Shown here: positions 24,120-34,093 of the stretch, one piece after another | Layout: the number at the start of each line of letters is the position of its first letter | How positions within the stretch are numbered: the first letter of the stretch is position 1 | From: Lactuca virosa | Taxonomy: Eukaryota > Streptophyta > Magnoliopsida > Asterales > Asteraceae | DNA: 64,000 bases | Direction: 5' to 3' | Assembly (NCBI GenBank): GCA_928212115.1 | Contig: CAKMRJ010005745.1 | Span: forward strand, 68,156,474-68,220,473 | Position numbers and translations under genes: made by a program | The notes under the pieces: model-generated | What the model was told of the DNA's origin: nothing | Database searches by the model: none | What the model saw: the letters and a program-made list of their open reading frames with translations, nothing else

Positions 24120-25730
24120 TTATCCTTTTCTAAGTTGATAGCCCTCATATCTGAGATCCTCTACTTCTCTACGTAATAATGCTATTTCGTCATGAAGGAT
24201 TTTAACATAATCATTACATGCCTGAGAACAAGTAGGTAAACTTACCTCGCGTTTCTTGGGCTCGGAAGTAGAAGATACCATCAGCGCAAACTGCAGCTCC
24301 ATCATCTCAGCTTCAGGATCAGCTTCATCATTCTTCAGGGGAGCATCATCATTGATTTGGGCTAGGTGAGCATTTTCAGGTTTTGAAATGTTCATGGCCT
24401 GAATCTGGTCCTCCCAGTCAAACAACTGAGCAACCATAGCAGTCTCACTACTAGCCACAGCACCTCCACGATTGTTTCCTACAGCAACCATTATTCTGTC
24501 ATTGTTTATCCTTCGATCCGGCTTTGGGCACTCACGAGAAAAATGACCTGGCTCGTGGCAGTTGAAACATCGCAGCTTTCCCTTATTGAACCCGACCTTC
24601 TTATCAGCATTCATTCCCCAATTATTTTTCCCTGTCTTCTTAGCAAACTGCTTCGCCCTGAACACAGCCATAGCAATTTGGCATGTGATATCCATCTCTT
24701 CCACATCTTCTGGATGAATCTGATCCAGATCAGCAAATGACAACTGATGTGGAAGCTCTCCAGCTACAAAAGCATTATAGCAGTTTACAAGTCCTGTAGC
24801 TAGAGCAAGATTTTCATCACTCTCCTTTGTGTTTGAGGAAGAGGCTACTACTGGCACATTTGGGGATGGAACAGCTTGTGGAGTGATAAATGGCTGACTT
24901 TGAGGGTGAGGCATGGATGACGCAGCAGTGAAGTTTTGAATTTGAGGTTGTTGAACAGCAAACCCTTGACTTGGAGAAGAGATGATTGAAGAAAGAGCAT
25001 TGTTAGAGGAAATTCCGAGATTTGCAGTCGAATACGAATTCACATGGTTAATCTCTCTCTGCTTATCATCAATATCACAAGCTTTGATGATCGCCATTGT
25101 TTCAGCAAGAGTGAGACGATTCAAATCCTTGGTCTTCTTAATCACAGCCACATTCATGTCCCATGACTTTGGGAGAGCATTAAGTAGCTTCTTGTTTATC
25201 TCGGACTTAGTCAAAAAGATCCCATGTATGTTCATATCAGTAGTGAGAGTTGTGAATCGCTGTAGCTGCGCCTCCAGGGTTTCTCCAGGAATGTAGTTGA
25301 ACATGTTGAATTTCTGTCGCAACATGTCCTGGCGACTTTCCTTCATGTATTCATTTCCTTCATATACTTCAATAAGGGCCTCCCACAAATCCTTAGCTGA
25401 AGTATACTCTCTGAAACCTTGAGCTATATCAGGAGATAAAGCCATGGTCAGAGTGGCCAAAGCCCTTTCCTGTTCTTCAACTTTCTCAAATTCATCGTCT
25501 GTGTAGTTTTCAACAGCTTTTTCAATCACTTGTCCTCTAACTGTCATAGTAATCCTGACAGGACCTTTGATGATGCTTCTCCACACTTTGAAGTCTTTCA
25601 TTTTAATATACTTTTCAATCTGGTACTTCCATTCAGGAAAACCATCTGCAGACATCAGTCTTGGGATACGTGTGGTTGTACCCATGACAGTATCCAGTTC
25701 ATGAAAATGTGTTTGACTATGAGAATCCAT
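24120..25730 (-). pseudogene. E3 Gag (UBN2-type copia gag)
   Basis: 536 codons counted from the ATG at 25730, which precedes MDSHSQTHFHELD. The capsid domain (residues about 25-220) has the copia UBN2 pattern: GFPEWKYQIEKYIKMKDF, LWEALIEVYEGNEYMKES, RQKFNMFNYIPGETLEAQL and LNALPKSWDMNV. A CCHC knuckle, CFNCHEPGHFSREC, lies near residue 385, followed by acidic sequence and a coiled coil at the end (LHDEIALLRREVEDL). The frame itself is intact, but the stop at 24120 and later lesions detach it from the rest of the polyprotein. Confidence 0.88.
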
Positions 25731-26280
25731 TTTGGCTTTTTCTAGAGGGAACAACTCAACAAGAAGACCAAAATTAAAAATTTGTCAACCAACAAAAATG
25801 CAGCCGTACACATCAACCGCACACACCAACCGCACACGCCACCAGCACACGCCAACCACACACGCCAACAGCACACGCCAACAGCACACGCCAACCGCAC
25901 ACGCTAACATCACACGCCAACCGTACACGTCAACAGCACACGCCAACCGTACACGTCAACAGCACACGCCAACCGCACACGTGACAGCACACCTAACCGC
26001 ACACCCAACCGTACACGTGACCGCACTCGTTCAACCGTACACCTTCAAGAGCTTAACTGCACACCTTCAAAGTCTTAACTGCACACCTTCAAAGTCTTAA
26101 CCGCACACCTTCAAATTTGAGATGTTTGAACTAAATTTGATTTCAAACTGTTGAAAACGATGATCAATAGCGATTTCTTAACTAATGAATATGAATAAGC
26201 CTCAAAAACGATGAATTTCTTCAACCGCACACTCTATTAGCCTTCACACTCTGAATAGCCTTACGAATTGTAACTGAAGA
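25731..26280 (-). other. E3 leader with minisatellite
   Basis: About 550 bases between the primer-binding site and gag. Half of it is the 13-bp array described separately. The rest is AT-rich and shows no gene. Confidence 0.75.
25815..26045. repeat. 13-bp minisatellite in E3 leader
   Basis: About eighteen near-perfect units of AACCGCACACGCC with alternation of CCGCACACG, CCGTACACG and CAGCACACG. It is followed to about 26110 by three copies of a 22-bp variant (TTCAAAGTCTTAACTGCACA-type) that keeps the GCACACC core. Confidence 0.9.
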
Positions 26281-26294
26281 GGCTCTGATACTAA
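26281..26294 (-). other. E3 primer-binding site
   Basis: On the minus strand ATTAGTATCAGAGCC (the last 14 bases are used) follows the 5' LTR. It matches the initiator-Met tRNA 3' end with one change from the standard TGGTATCAGAGC. Confidence 0.85.
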
Positions 26295-26295
26295 T

Positions 26296-26676
26296 TGTAA
26301 GTCCCAATCTAATAGATCCTAATCAGTGATCAATTGAAATGCAAGTTCAAACAGTGTATAGAATGAGTAGAAGAGGAATTAATCCAAGCATGCACACATC
26401 TATATCACATAAATGTCAGGTACACCTTGGGAAACACACAGTTACATCATCTGACACTGACACAGACACTTACTATTTATATCATCCCCCAGCAGCACAC
26501 GAGTGTACAACCACACACACGTGTGCGGCGGCACACGGGGTGTACGGCCGCACACACGAGTCCGACCGCACACATACATACAAAAGCTATACACACACCA
26601 TAGACAACCCTAAGACCAAAAACAAGATCATTACAAGATAAATGCCTAGCACAAACCACTAAATCATAGCCTTTCA
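26296..26676 (-). repeat. E3 5' LTR
   Basis: 381 bp, TGTAAG to TTTCA in plus orientation, paired with 14431-14810. Differences by eye are few, mostly within the GC-rich 19-bp block. Confidence 0.93.
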
Positions 26677-27422
26677 GAAACCCAAGATGCTCCCTGAAGC
26701 TGGTCGAACAAGTCATCTATCCTCGGGAGTGGGTAACGGTTCTTCACCATTACCTTGTTCAGCTCCTGGTAATCTATGTACAAGCGATGCGACCCGTCCT
26801 TCTTTTTGACAAACAGGATCGGGGCTCCCCAAGGTGAACTAATCGGCCTGATAAATCCCTTGTCTAACAGCTCCTGTAGCTGTGTAGACAACTCATGCAT
26901 CTCGGGAGGAGCCAACCGATATGGTGCCTTAGCTATCGGAGCTGCACCAGTGACTAGGTCGATCCTGAACTCCACCTGTCGCTCCTGAGGTATCCCAGGC
27001 AGCTCCTCTGGGAATACATCTGCGTAATCTCGCACCACCGGAACATCTGTTACATTCGTCTTACCCGCCTCCCGGGTATCCATAACATAGGCGACATACC
27101 CAGCGCAGCCCTGCTGAAGATAGCGCCTAGCCCTCGCTGCTGAACATAGTACTGGTCCGCGCTGTGGCCTCTCGCCCTGAATCACCAGCTCTCCCTCACT
27201 CGGGGTCCTGATCCGAACCAACTGCTGCGCGCAGTCGATCACTGCCCCGTTGGGGCTCAACCAATCCATGCCTATAATCACCTTGTTCCCACGCAACGGA
27301 ATGAGAACCAAGTCTACCAAATAACGCTCCTCGAACAACCTGAAAACACAGTCCGTGAAAACCTCTGACGCTCGCACTGATCGATCATCCGCAATCTCGA
27401 CCTCTAGAGGGCAATCTAACAT
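26677..27422 (-). pseudogene. E2 protease (C-terminal part) and RT N-terminal part
   Basis: The open frame starts after the protease active site, with VEIADDRSVRASEVF and IIGMDWLSPNGAVIDC (the second protease motif). It continues through the linker (VVRDYADVFPEELPGIP) into RT: RLAPPEMHELSTQLQELLDKG, WGAPILFVKKKDGSHRLYID, NRYPLPRIDDLFDQLQG. It stops where E3 is inserted (26677), and RT resumes at 14430. About 50 bases upstream a frameshift and stop separate it from the DSGAT active-site frame. Confidence 0.88.
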
Positions 27423-27470
27423 GCCCGAAGACTCAGGGAACCTCTTGCTAAGCGCAAGAGAGACAAATTA

Positions 27471-28817
27471 TCAGGTAGCACCCGAATCAAACAACACCTG
27501 AACTGGGATACCGTTCACATGGAACAATCCTAAACAAGACATATCATATGGCACATCAATATCATAAACAACATAAAATAAAAGATAGGGAGGAAAAATC
27601 TTACCCGTCACCACATCGGGTGCGGCACGTGCTTCCTCGATAGTCAACTGGAAGGCTCGGCTCCTCACCACTGGAGCCTCTGCCTTGCCCTGGCAGCCAT
27701 CAGTAATCCGCAGGGTCGCTGGAGCTGTCGCCTTCACTGGCGCTGCTGCTGTCAACTGAGAACAGTTGGCCTTTTTATGGCCTCGCTGGTTGCAGTGGAA
27801 ACATAGCGACTCTGATGTCCAGATAGTGGGCGCAGGGGCGGTACAATCCCTACTGAAGTGCTCCGTCTTGCCACACTTGTAGCAGCCCGATGATCCTATC
27901 CTACAAACCCTCTCATGAGCCCTGCCGCATTTCCTGCAATGGCCCTGTCCCGACTGGCCCTTCGGCTTAGTGTCTGCTCCCTTGGACTTCTTCCCCAAAG
28001 CCCCAGTAACCTGTGCTTCCTCCGCCTTCCTCTTCCTGATGTGCTCCAAGTCTATCTCTCTCTCCCTCGCCCTGGCAATCATGGAATCCAGGGTCGGACA
28101 TGCTGAGAAGCTGACATGCTCCCGAATATCAGCTCTCAACATGTCGTGATAGCGGGTCCATCGCATATCCTCATCTCCCGCATACTGGGGCACCAAAAAT
28201 GCCCTCTCCCGGATCTTGGCGGTAATCTCTGCCACCCTCTCTGTCGTCTGCCTCATATCAAGGAAATCCCTGGCCAACTGCGGAAGCTCCACAGCTGGCG
28301 CAAACTCAGCCCTGAACCTGGTCACAAAGTCCGACCAAGTCATAGCCTCAATAGCTGAGGCCCCCATTGAGTCACCAACCGACTCCCACCAATACCTGGC
28401 CCTATCTGTCAAACAACCTGCGGCATATCGCACCTTCGACCCCTCAGGGCAGAAGCTCGTCAACTGTGCAGACTCAATGTTGGGAATCCATCTCCTGGTT
28501 GAGATGGGGTCCTTAGCCCCATGAAAATCCGGCGCACCACTACCCTTGAAGTCCTTGAAGGATAGTGTGCGTGATCCTGACTAACTGAGTGCCATATCGC
28601 TCCTGAATCCCCTGAGGCAATCCTCCATCAGCTCAATGATCCCTTCCTTGATTGACCCAAAAATCACTAGGGTCGACTCAAGGATACCTATCGTGATCTC
28701 AGACGCAATGAACGCGCGTAGTCCCTCGTCCACTGGCTCGAAACCTGCCCCCGAGCCCGATCCTGAACCGGATACTGATCCTGAACCTCCCCCTCCATGA
28801 CGTCTGATCATCACCAT
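27471..28817 (-). pseudogene. E2 Gag and start of protease, one internal stop
   Basis: It starts at the ATG at 28817 (MVMIRRHGGGGSGSV), a basic, glycine/serine-rich N terminus. An in-frame TAG at 28581-28583 interrupts it; the capsid domain then continues in the same frame (SFKDFKGSGAPDF, RYAAGCLTDRARYWWESVG). Three zinc knuckles follow (CRKCGRAHERVC, CYKCGKTEHFSRDC, CFHCNQRGHKKANC), which is more than the usual one or two. The frame ends with the protease active site VLFDSGAT at 27471. Between the last knuckle and the protease lies a 75-nt insertion with intron-like borders. Confidence 0.85.
27530..27604 (-). other. Putative 75-nt in-frame GT-AG intron at the E2 gag-protease border
   Basis: On the minus strand it begins GTAAGATTTTT and ends TCTTGTTTAG, is T-rich, is divisible by three and contains no in-frame stop. 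Removing it joins VVTG to LFHVNGIPVQVLFDSG, the expected spacing before a gypsy protease. The retained version adds 25 hydrophobic, aromatic-rich residues (FPPYLLFYVVYDIDVPY), foreign to this protein family. Introns near the gag-protease boundary are known in plant Ogre/Tat gypsy elements; I do not know of one in this lineage. Confidence 0.55.
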
Positions 28818-29770
28818 TCTGAAACATAACACATAATTTTCAGATTCATACATAAACCTCTGGAGGTTTCATACACTCTACAAGTTTCCTGGTTCCACCT
28901 CGGCCCTCCTTGACTCGAGTACGGATCCTCTGCTTTCAGTAGTACGGGCCCATACTACCTTCCACATCTATCCGTACTTTTCCTCAAGGATTGCTTCGAC
29001 TTCGCCAAGTCCCTTGTACTACTGTTGCACTCTTTTCCAATCTCGTCCTAGGCTTACCCTAGGGTAACTCTCCGACCTACTCTCCGCCATCAGCTGCATA
29101 AGGAACCCCTGCTACCTTTACCTAGCTAGCTTGCGAATACCATTACATATTACTATGACCAGATAATTCTTCGAATGAAAGGTCCTACCCCACAACGGTT
29201 GGACTCAAACAAGAGCTGCGCAGTAGGGCTAGACCTAACCTTCTGTAATTATTTCGTCCTCGCAATATGTAACTTAACGTATTCGTTTACTAGTTAGCTA
29301 AAGATAACTAGGACTCCCGAAGCACAAAGCAACAGCATTCGGGCATTGAGTAACCCAATGCAATCATACTCTATCCAAGCTATCATATAACTGACTAATC
29401 AGTAACATCTTGCAACACATATAGCAGGCATATCAGGCATCTTCCTAGATCCTTAGCCCTAATCTATCATGCATTTCTCATACATATATAGTAGTCATAG
29501 AAGGCATCCTTCCTAGATCCTCTACCCTTAATCTAGCATGTGGTTCTCATAATCATATCATATCATAACATAACATGTATGGGTATCTTGGGGAAAACTT
29601 ACTTGAGCTCGACCGGTCGCACACATCACACATCTTGTTCTTTTTCAAAGTTCCTTTTTCTCTTTCCAAACTCCTTTTTATAAAATGATTTTCTTTTTGA
29701 AAATTTTCCTATCAAGTCCTCAGTTTGAGTTCAGACACACCCGAGAGTGTATCCGAATCCCTCAAACTAA
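28818..29770 (-). other. E2 untranslated leader
   Basis: About 950 bases between the primer-binding site and gag. No gene or domain is seen. It holds two diverged copies of a CTAGATCC-TTAGCCC-TAATCTAGCATG-type segment near 29450 and 29510. Confidence 0.65.
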
Positions 29771-29784
29771 GGCTCTGATACCAA
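29771..29784 (-). other. E2 primer-binding site (initiator Met tRNA)
   Basis: On the minus strand TTGGTATCAGAGCC stands two bases after the LTR end. Confidence 0.93.
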
Positions 29785-30112
29785 CTTGTAACATCCCAAA
29801 TTTCAAGACCAAAAATTTCATTTCTTTAACTAAGTAATCATGTAAATCATTTATCAAACATTGCAAATATTATATTAATTCATAAAACCATTACGTCGTG
29901 TCTCAAAAACATATCATCGGATAATAATAATAATAATCAGAGTATAATCCCTGAAACTCAATGCGGAAATCATGCGTGAGTGTGATGTACTGCTACCGCG
30001 CCGGCTCCTTCCCCTTCACTGAAGAGGTACCTGAAACAAAACTGAAAATTGTAAGCACGAAGCTTAGTGAGTTCCCCCATCATACCACATACCATACAAT
30101 AACATACTGTCA

Positions 30113-30380
30113 GGAAATTCTGGGGTCCTTGACTACCCAGGTCAAGCCATTCTGGGGTTCTTGACTTACCCAGGTCAAGCCATTATGGGGTGCTTGAATT
30201 ACCCAAGTCAAGCCATTCTGGGGTGCTTGACTTACCCGTCGGTCTATTTCGCCCGACTATCGGGGACTATTTCACCCCTTACCGCTACCACCTAATAATA
30301 TAACACATATACTGCCAGGCAATTCTGGGGTGCCTGACTACCCAGGTCAAGCCGTTCTGGGGTGCTTGACTTACCCGTCG
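30113..30380. repeat. 36-bp tandem repeats in E2 LTR
   Basis: Units of the type GGTCAAGCCATTCTGGGGTG followed by CTTGACTTACCC are repeated four times at 30113-30240 and again at 30318-30380 after an unrelated spacer. They are absent from the other LTR copy because that part is cut off by E1. Confidence 0.85.
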
Positions 30381-30853
30381 GTCCTTACGACCGACACCCG
30401 AGGACTATTTCACCTCCTACTACTACCACATAGTATCATAGCATTCTGTCAGACAATTTTAGGGTGCCCGACATACCCTTCGGTCCTAATGATCGAACTT
30501 GGGGACTATTCTCCCCCTACTACCACTATATAACATACCATGCTAGCATATAAACATGTCAGGTAGTAGCAAACCTAGATTAATATCACAAAGACAATCA
30601 TCTAACATACAATCCCTACTGGTGGGCCGGCATTGTGGCCGTAGACCCACCGCTACTGGCAGGTAACTCACCTCGCGGTCGCGTAGTGTCTTTACTGATC
30701 TTGATATGGAAATCGACTCTCTCCGACTCCTCTGTCCCTACACGGCAACTCTTCTAAATTATCAACTCATACTCATAACCCTTACAAGGGTCACTCAATC
30801 CCAGTCAATGTCCAAGTCAAATCCATGGTCAAAGGCAACATCCAGTTGACTTG

Positions 30854-31279
30854 ACTCGCTGAGTTGGTCCACCAACTCGTCGAGTCCCTATCCTTTCAAG
30901 TGTTACAACCCCCGACTCTACTCGTCGAGTCCAGCAAGAACTCGACGAGTTCGCCTTCATGCATAGCATCGGGACCATCTTCAACCGACTCGCCAAATTC
31001 CATTTGAACTCATCGAGTTCATCTCCCTCATACGAACGTGTTCAGTTTATGACTTGCCGAGTTGTATGAACAACTAGTCGATTCCGTCTTCAAGGGTTGG
31101 GAGATTACCTTGGACTCGCCGAGTTTGTTCTTACACTCGTCGAGTCCCATGATTTCCAGGTCCAAAACAAACCCCTATCAGGCTGAGTGTTCCTTCCACT
31201 CAACTAAAACCATTTCCAGGAGACACTTTGGGGGAAAAAACGTCCCGACTCGCCGAGTCACCCAAGTGACTCGTCGAGT
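30854..31279. repeat. Array of ACTCG-N-CGAGT palindrome doublets
   Basis: Eleven-base palindromes start at 30854/30875, 30920/30940, 30988/31008, 31052/31073, 31114/31135 and 31248/31269, with a strongly decayed pair near 31177/31198. The two members of each pair are 20-21 bp apart and pairs follow every 62-71 bp. The spacers between pairs share no visible similarity. Confidence 0.85.
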
Positions 31280-31884
31280 CCCTCTTTGTCCAACACTATA
31301 CAGTCGATCATAATGGGTCTTAACGCATCAAAACCATAGATCTGGCCTCCTAGGGTCCATTTTATACGTAAAGTTTCAAACTTGATGCACATGCATGGGG
31401 GCTTTGGCTCTAAAAGCCATAAAAAGGGGTTTATATAATGCATGGGTCTCCCATGACCATAAAGTTGGCACCTTTATGCCATAGGAACCCTCAATGGCTC
31501 CAGATCTGAAGTCTTAATCCCAAAATCGTGGTTGCATCCTAGTATGGCTCCAAAATGGTTTCCAAAAGCCCGAAATTACTCCAAAAGAGTATCTAATGAA
31601 AGAAGAAGCAAGGTCTGGACTTTTTACCTTCTATGAACAGGAAATGAAGCAAAATCTCTGGATCTCCTTGCTCCTTCTGAAATCCCAAGCTCCTTCTTCT
31701 TCTCTTCAACCTCCTAACTTGCACAAAATGCCACAACAAGCTCAATAATCACTCAAAAAGGGTTTAGGGTTTCAATCTAGGGTTTCTCTGAGTTAGGAGG
31801 GTGATGGAGGCTGGTTAGGGACGAGATAAAGTGTTTAAATAGGGTGCAAACCCTAAATATTAGGGTTTTGTCCAGACAGCTCCT

Positions 31885-31983
31885 ACTCGTCGAGTCAGTC
31901 TTCCGAATCGTCGAGTAGGTCACTTAAACCCCCGATCCAACAGTCGAGTCTACTCGACGAGTTGGGCCTCCAACTCGCCGAGT
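31885..31983. repeat. Second group of palindrome doublets in E2 LTR
   Basis: Pairs at 31885/31906 and 31952/31973: 21 bp within pairs, 67 bp between pairs, the same geometry as the larger array. Confidence 0.85.
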
Positions 31984-32390
31984 CCCAAGGTAAATTGTAA
32001 GATTTCAATGAAATTAAATACGTACCAGGAATCGGGTGCTACATATTACTTACAAAATAATAAAGATGAAACTAACTATTTATTACATACCATATGAATG
32101 AAAGAATATTACAACCATTTTATAAACTCAAACACATACAACAACACAAATGTTTCATGGCTTGTTTATGCAAACAAAAATACATTAACATATAAAAACA
32201 ACCTTTGTTTTTTCTAAGACAACTTTAATGACAAAATATGCATGTAAACTTTTTTCACATAAAATAACAATTATAAAGTTGTCATATAAAATATGTATGA
32301 ACTTATTTTTTAATAAAAACAAGTTATCCATATTTTCCAAAAAACTAATAGTATCCAAATAGTCAAATAATCTAACCAAGCTTGTATGTT

Positions 32391-32404
32391 GGCTCTGATA
32401 CTAA
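32391..32404 (-). other. E5 primer-binding site
   Basis: On the minus strand TTAGTATCAGAGCC resembles the initiator-Met site and is the same variant as in E3. Confidence 0.75.
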
Positions 32405-32405
32405 C

Positions 32406-33272
32406 TGTTGGGTTTATATTCAAAATTAGTTTCAAAAATTCAAGTTTAGCAACGAAAGCATTTTAAAATAAATATCATAATTTATTTCCTACAAGGATCA
32501 TCTTGTAATCAAATGAAAGATTAAGACAACCATAGAAGGAAAAGAATAACAACCTTTTTAGAATTTGATTTCTCAAGGGGAGGCTTGAAAGTTGATGGAA
32601 ATGTCAAGAGAGACTTAAAGTATAGCTCCTCTACATGTATCAACTAAGTAAGTGTTAGCCACTAAAGATGCTAGTCTTCTCCTGTATTATTATATCTTAA
32701 GCCTCTAAGAACTAATACCAAATTATTCTTAAAAGAGGATCTTATTAAAAACTATAATATAGACAACTTTTGTAAGAGAGGATAGGGAAAGAGCTTAGAA
32801 GCTCTCGAATTTCGTAGAGAGAAAAGAGAAGAAGATATAGTAACCAATTAACTAGTTATTCATCTCTTTATATACTTGCACGAATTTATCTTAAGACCAT
32901 ACTTCCATCAAGTCAAAGCCTGGCTCTTTAAACAACATTGAGGTGTAAGAGGTTGCTTCACAAGAAAACTCACCCATACCATGGGGGCCATTGATTTGAC
33001 CACTAAAAGTCAAACTTATATTGTCTTTTATTCCATATCTTATTTAACATGTACATATACATCATATTGGTGAACTATAAATAGTCCAATTAAAGTACAC
33101 AACATATAAGTCATACCTTATGATTTACTAGCTTTTCTCTCTTAAAAATATTACTTTCATAAAATATAAATTTTCCAACTAAATAAAAGAGTTGGTAATA
33201 GTTATTAGTAATAAAATCTAATAAATAATCAAAAAGTGTATACTTGCTATAAACTGTGACCCTATAGGATCA
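32406..33272 (-). repeat. E5 5' LTR
   Basis: It starts TGTTGGG next to the primer-binding site. The far end is placed at TAGGATCA (33272), because the minus strand then starts TGATCCTATAGG; this boundary is inferred. A TATA-like TATATAAAGAG on the minus strand near 32870 fits a U3 promoter. Confidence 0.55.
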
Positions 33273-34079
33273 TATGTTATTACCAAATATCATTCTATAT
33301 TGATTCTTCAGCATAAAGATCTTTGATTACTTTAATTTCTTTAGTTTTGATTATGAGCTAAGTTCCAAATACTTATGCTTAGAAGTAGATCAACTTATTT
33401 ATTATGGATTTATTCATTAAAAGGATATTAGAATTTGTTTAATCTATTATGTTTTGGCTTGATTAAATATCCATGAATATTATGATTGATTTTTTTTATA
33501 TTTATGAAATTGAGATGCATGAGTTAGATTGGCTTCAGATTATGTTGCTTGAATAATAACTATACTACCAACATAGGCAATTATAAATGGAGGATGGTAT
33601 GCCTAGGTTAGATATAAGAATGTTAGTTTAATGTGGATGATACATAATCTAACAATGTTATGTTTTAGAGGTTACCGCTAGTGATGAGACCAATCACACT
33701 AATTAAGTCTTACATGATATGAATTAATAGAATGGATCTAGGAAATCTATCATTGATGCTAGATAACGAAGAAACATATGATTAAGGATATTGATAATTA
33801 ATCTAATCACTTTAGGAATCGGTGAACAACTACTAACATCAATTGCCCTTCATTTGAATCAATCAAAATTATTAACGAATTCGAAATCTAAACAAAAGTA
33901 TCTTTATTATTACTACCAAAAGTATCTTTATGAATACTATTATTTACTTTGTCTTTTACTTTTTAAGTTTCATAATTAAATTCTCCTGTAAGTTCTTTAA
34001 AACCGGTACAACCCTGTTCCCCTTGAGTTCGACATTGAGTCTTACCACTCCTATAATATTCACCGACTAGGTATACTTC
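33273..34079. other. Spacer without recognisable genes
   Basis: AT-rich sequence with only short frames and no repeats, domains or transposon ends that I can see. Confidence 0.6.
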
Positions 34080-34090
34080 ATGGTGGTAAC
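34080..34090. repeat. Left copy of the MITE flanking duplication
   Basis: ATGGTGGTAAC, identical to 34507-34517. Confidence 0.75.
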
Positions 34091-34093
34091 CAA

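Larger units (their letters stand above)
14431..26676 (-). mobile_element. Ty1/copia element E3 (SIRE/Maximus-like), complete but decayed
   Basis: LTRs of 380 and 381 bp flank a minus-strand gag, protease, integrase, RT and RNase H in copia order, then a long extra ORF before the polypurine tract. The flanks GAAAA (14426-14430) and GAAAC (26677-26681) are a 5-bp target duplication with one change. The split RT gene of E2 shows the exact insertion point. The CSRHMTG protease neighbourhood, large two-knuckle gag and extra 3' ORF point to the SIRE/Maximus branch; I am only moderately sure of the lineage. Every coding block contains breaks. Confidence 0.92.
10269..32043 (-). mobile_element. Ty3/gypsy chromovirus E2, decayed, interrupted by E1 and E3
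   Basis: Read on the minus strand the order is 5' LTR (32043-29787), initiator-Met primer-binding site, gag, protease, RT (broken by E3), RNase H, integrase, chromodomain remnant, polypurine tract and a partial 3' LTR that runs into E1. The missing end of the 3' LTR should lie left of the window, beyond E1. Its genes carry stops and frameshifts, and its LTRs differ from each other far more than those of E1, so it is clearly older. Confidence 0.9.
29787..32043 (-). repeat. E2 5' LTR, complete
   Basis: 2257 bp from TGTAACATCC to GGGTGCTACA in plus orientation. Its part from about 30385 matches the truncated copy at 10269-11928. It contains a tandem block at 30113-30380 and two arrays of palindrome doublets at 30854-31279 and 31885-31983. 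Confidence 0.92.
32044..33272 (-). mobile_element. Remnant of an older LTR element E5 (5' end only)
   Basis: A primer-binding site (32391-32404) stands next to an LTR (32406 to about 33272). The 350 bases left of it would be the leader of this element, interrupted by E2 at 32043. The rest of the element must lie beyond the left edge of the window. No coding part is visible, so the superfamily is uncertain; copia is more likely from the LTR length of under 900 bp. Confidence 0.6.

Noticed and set aside
25732..26100. Plus-strand ORF with Thr-Ala-His-Asn-Arg repeats
   Set aside because: It is the translation of the 13-bp minisatellite in the E3 leader, antisense to the element.
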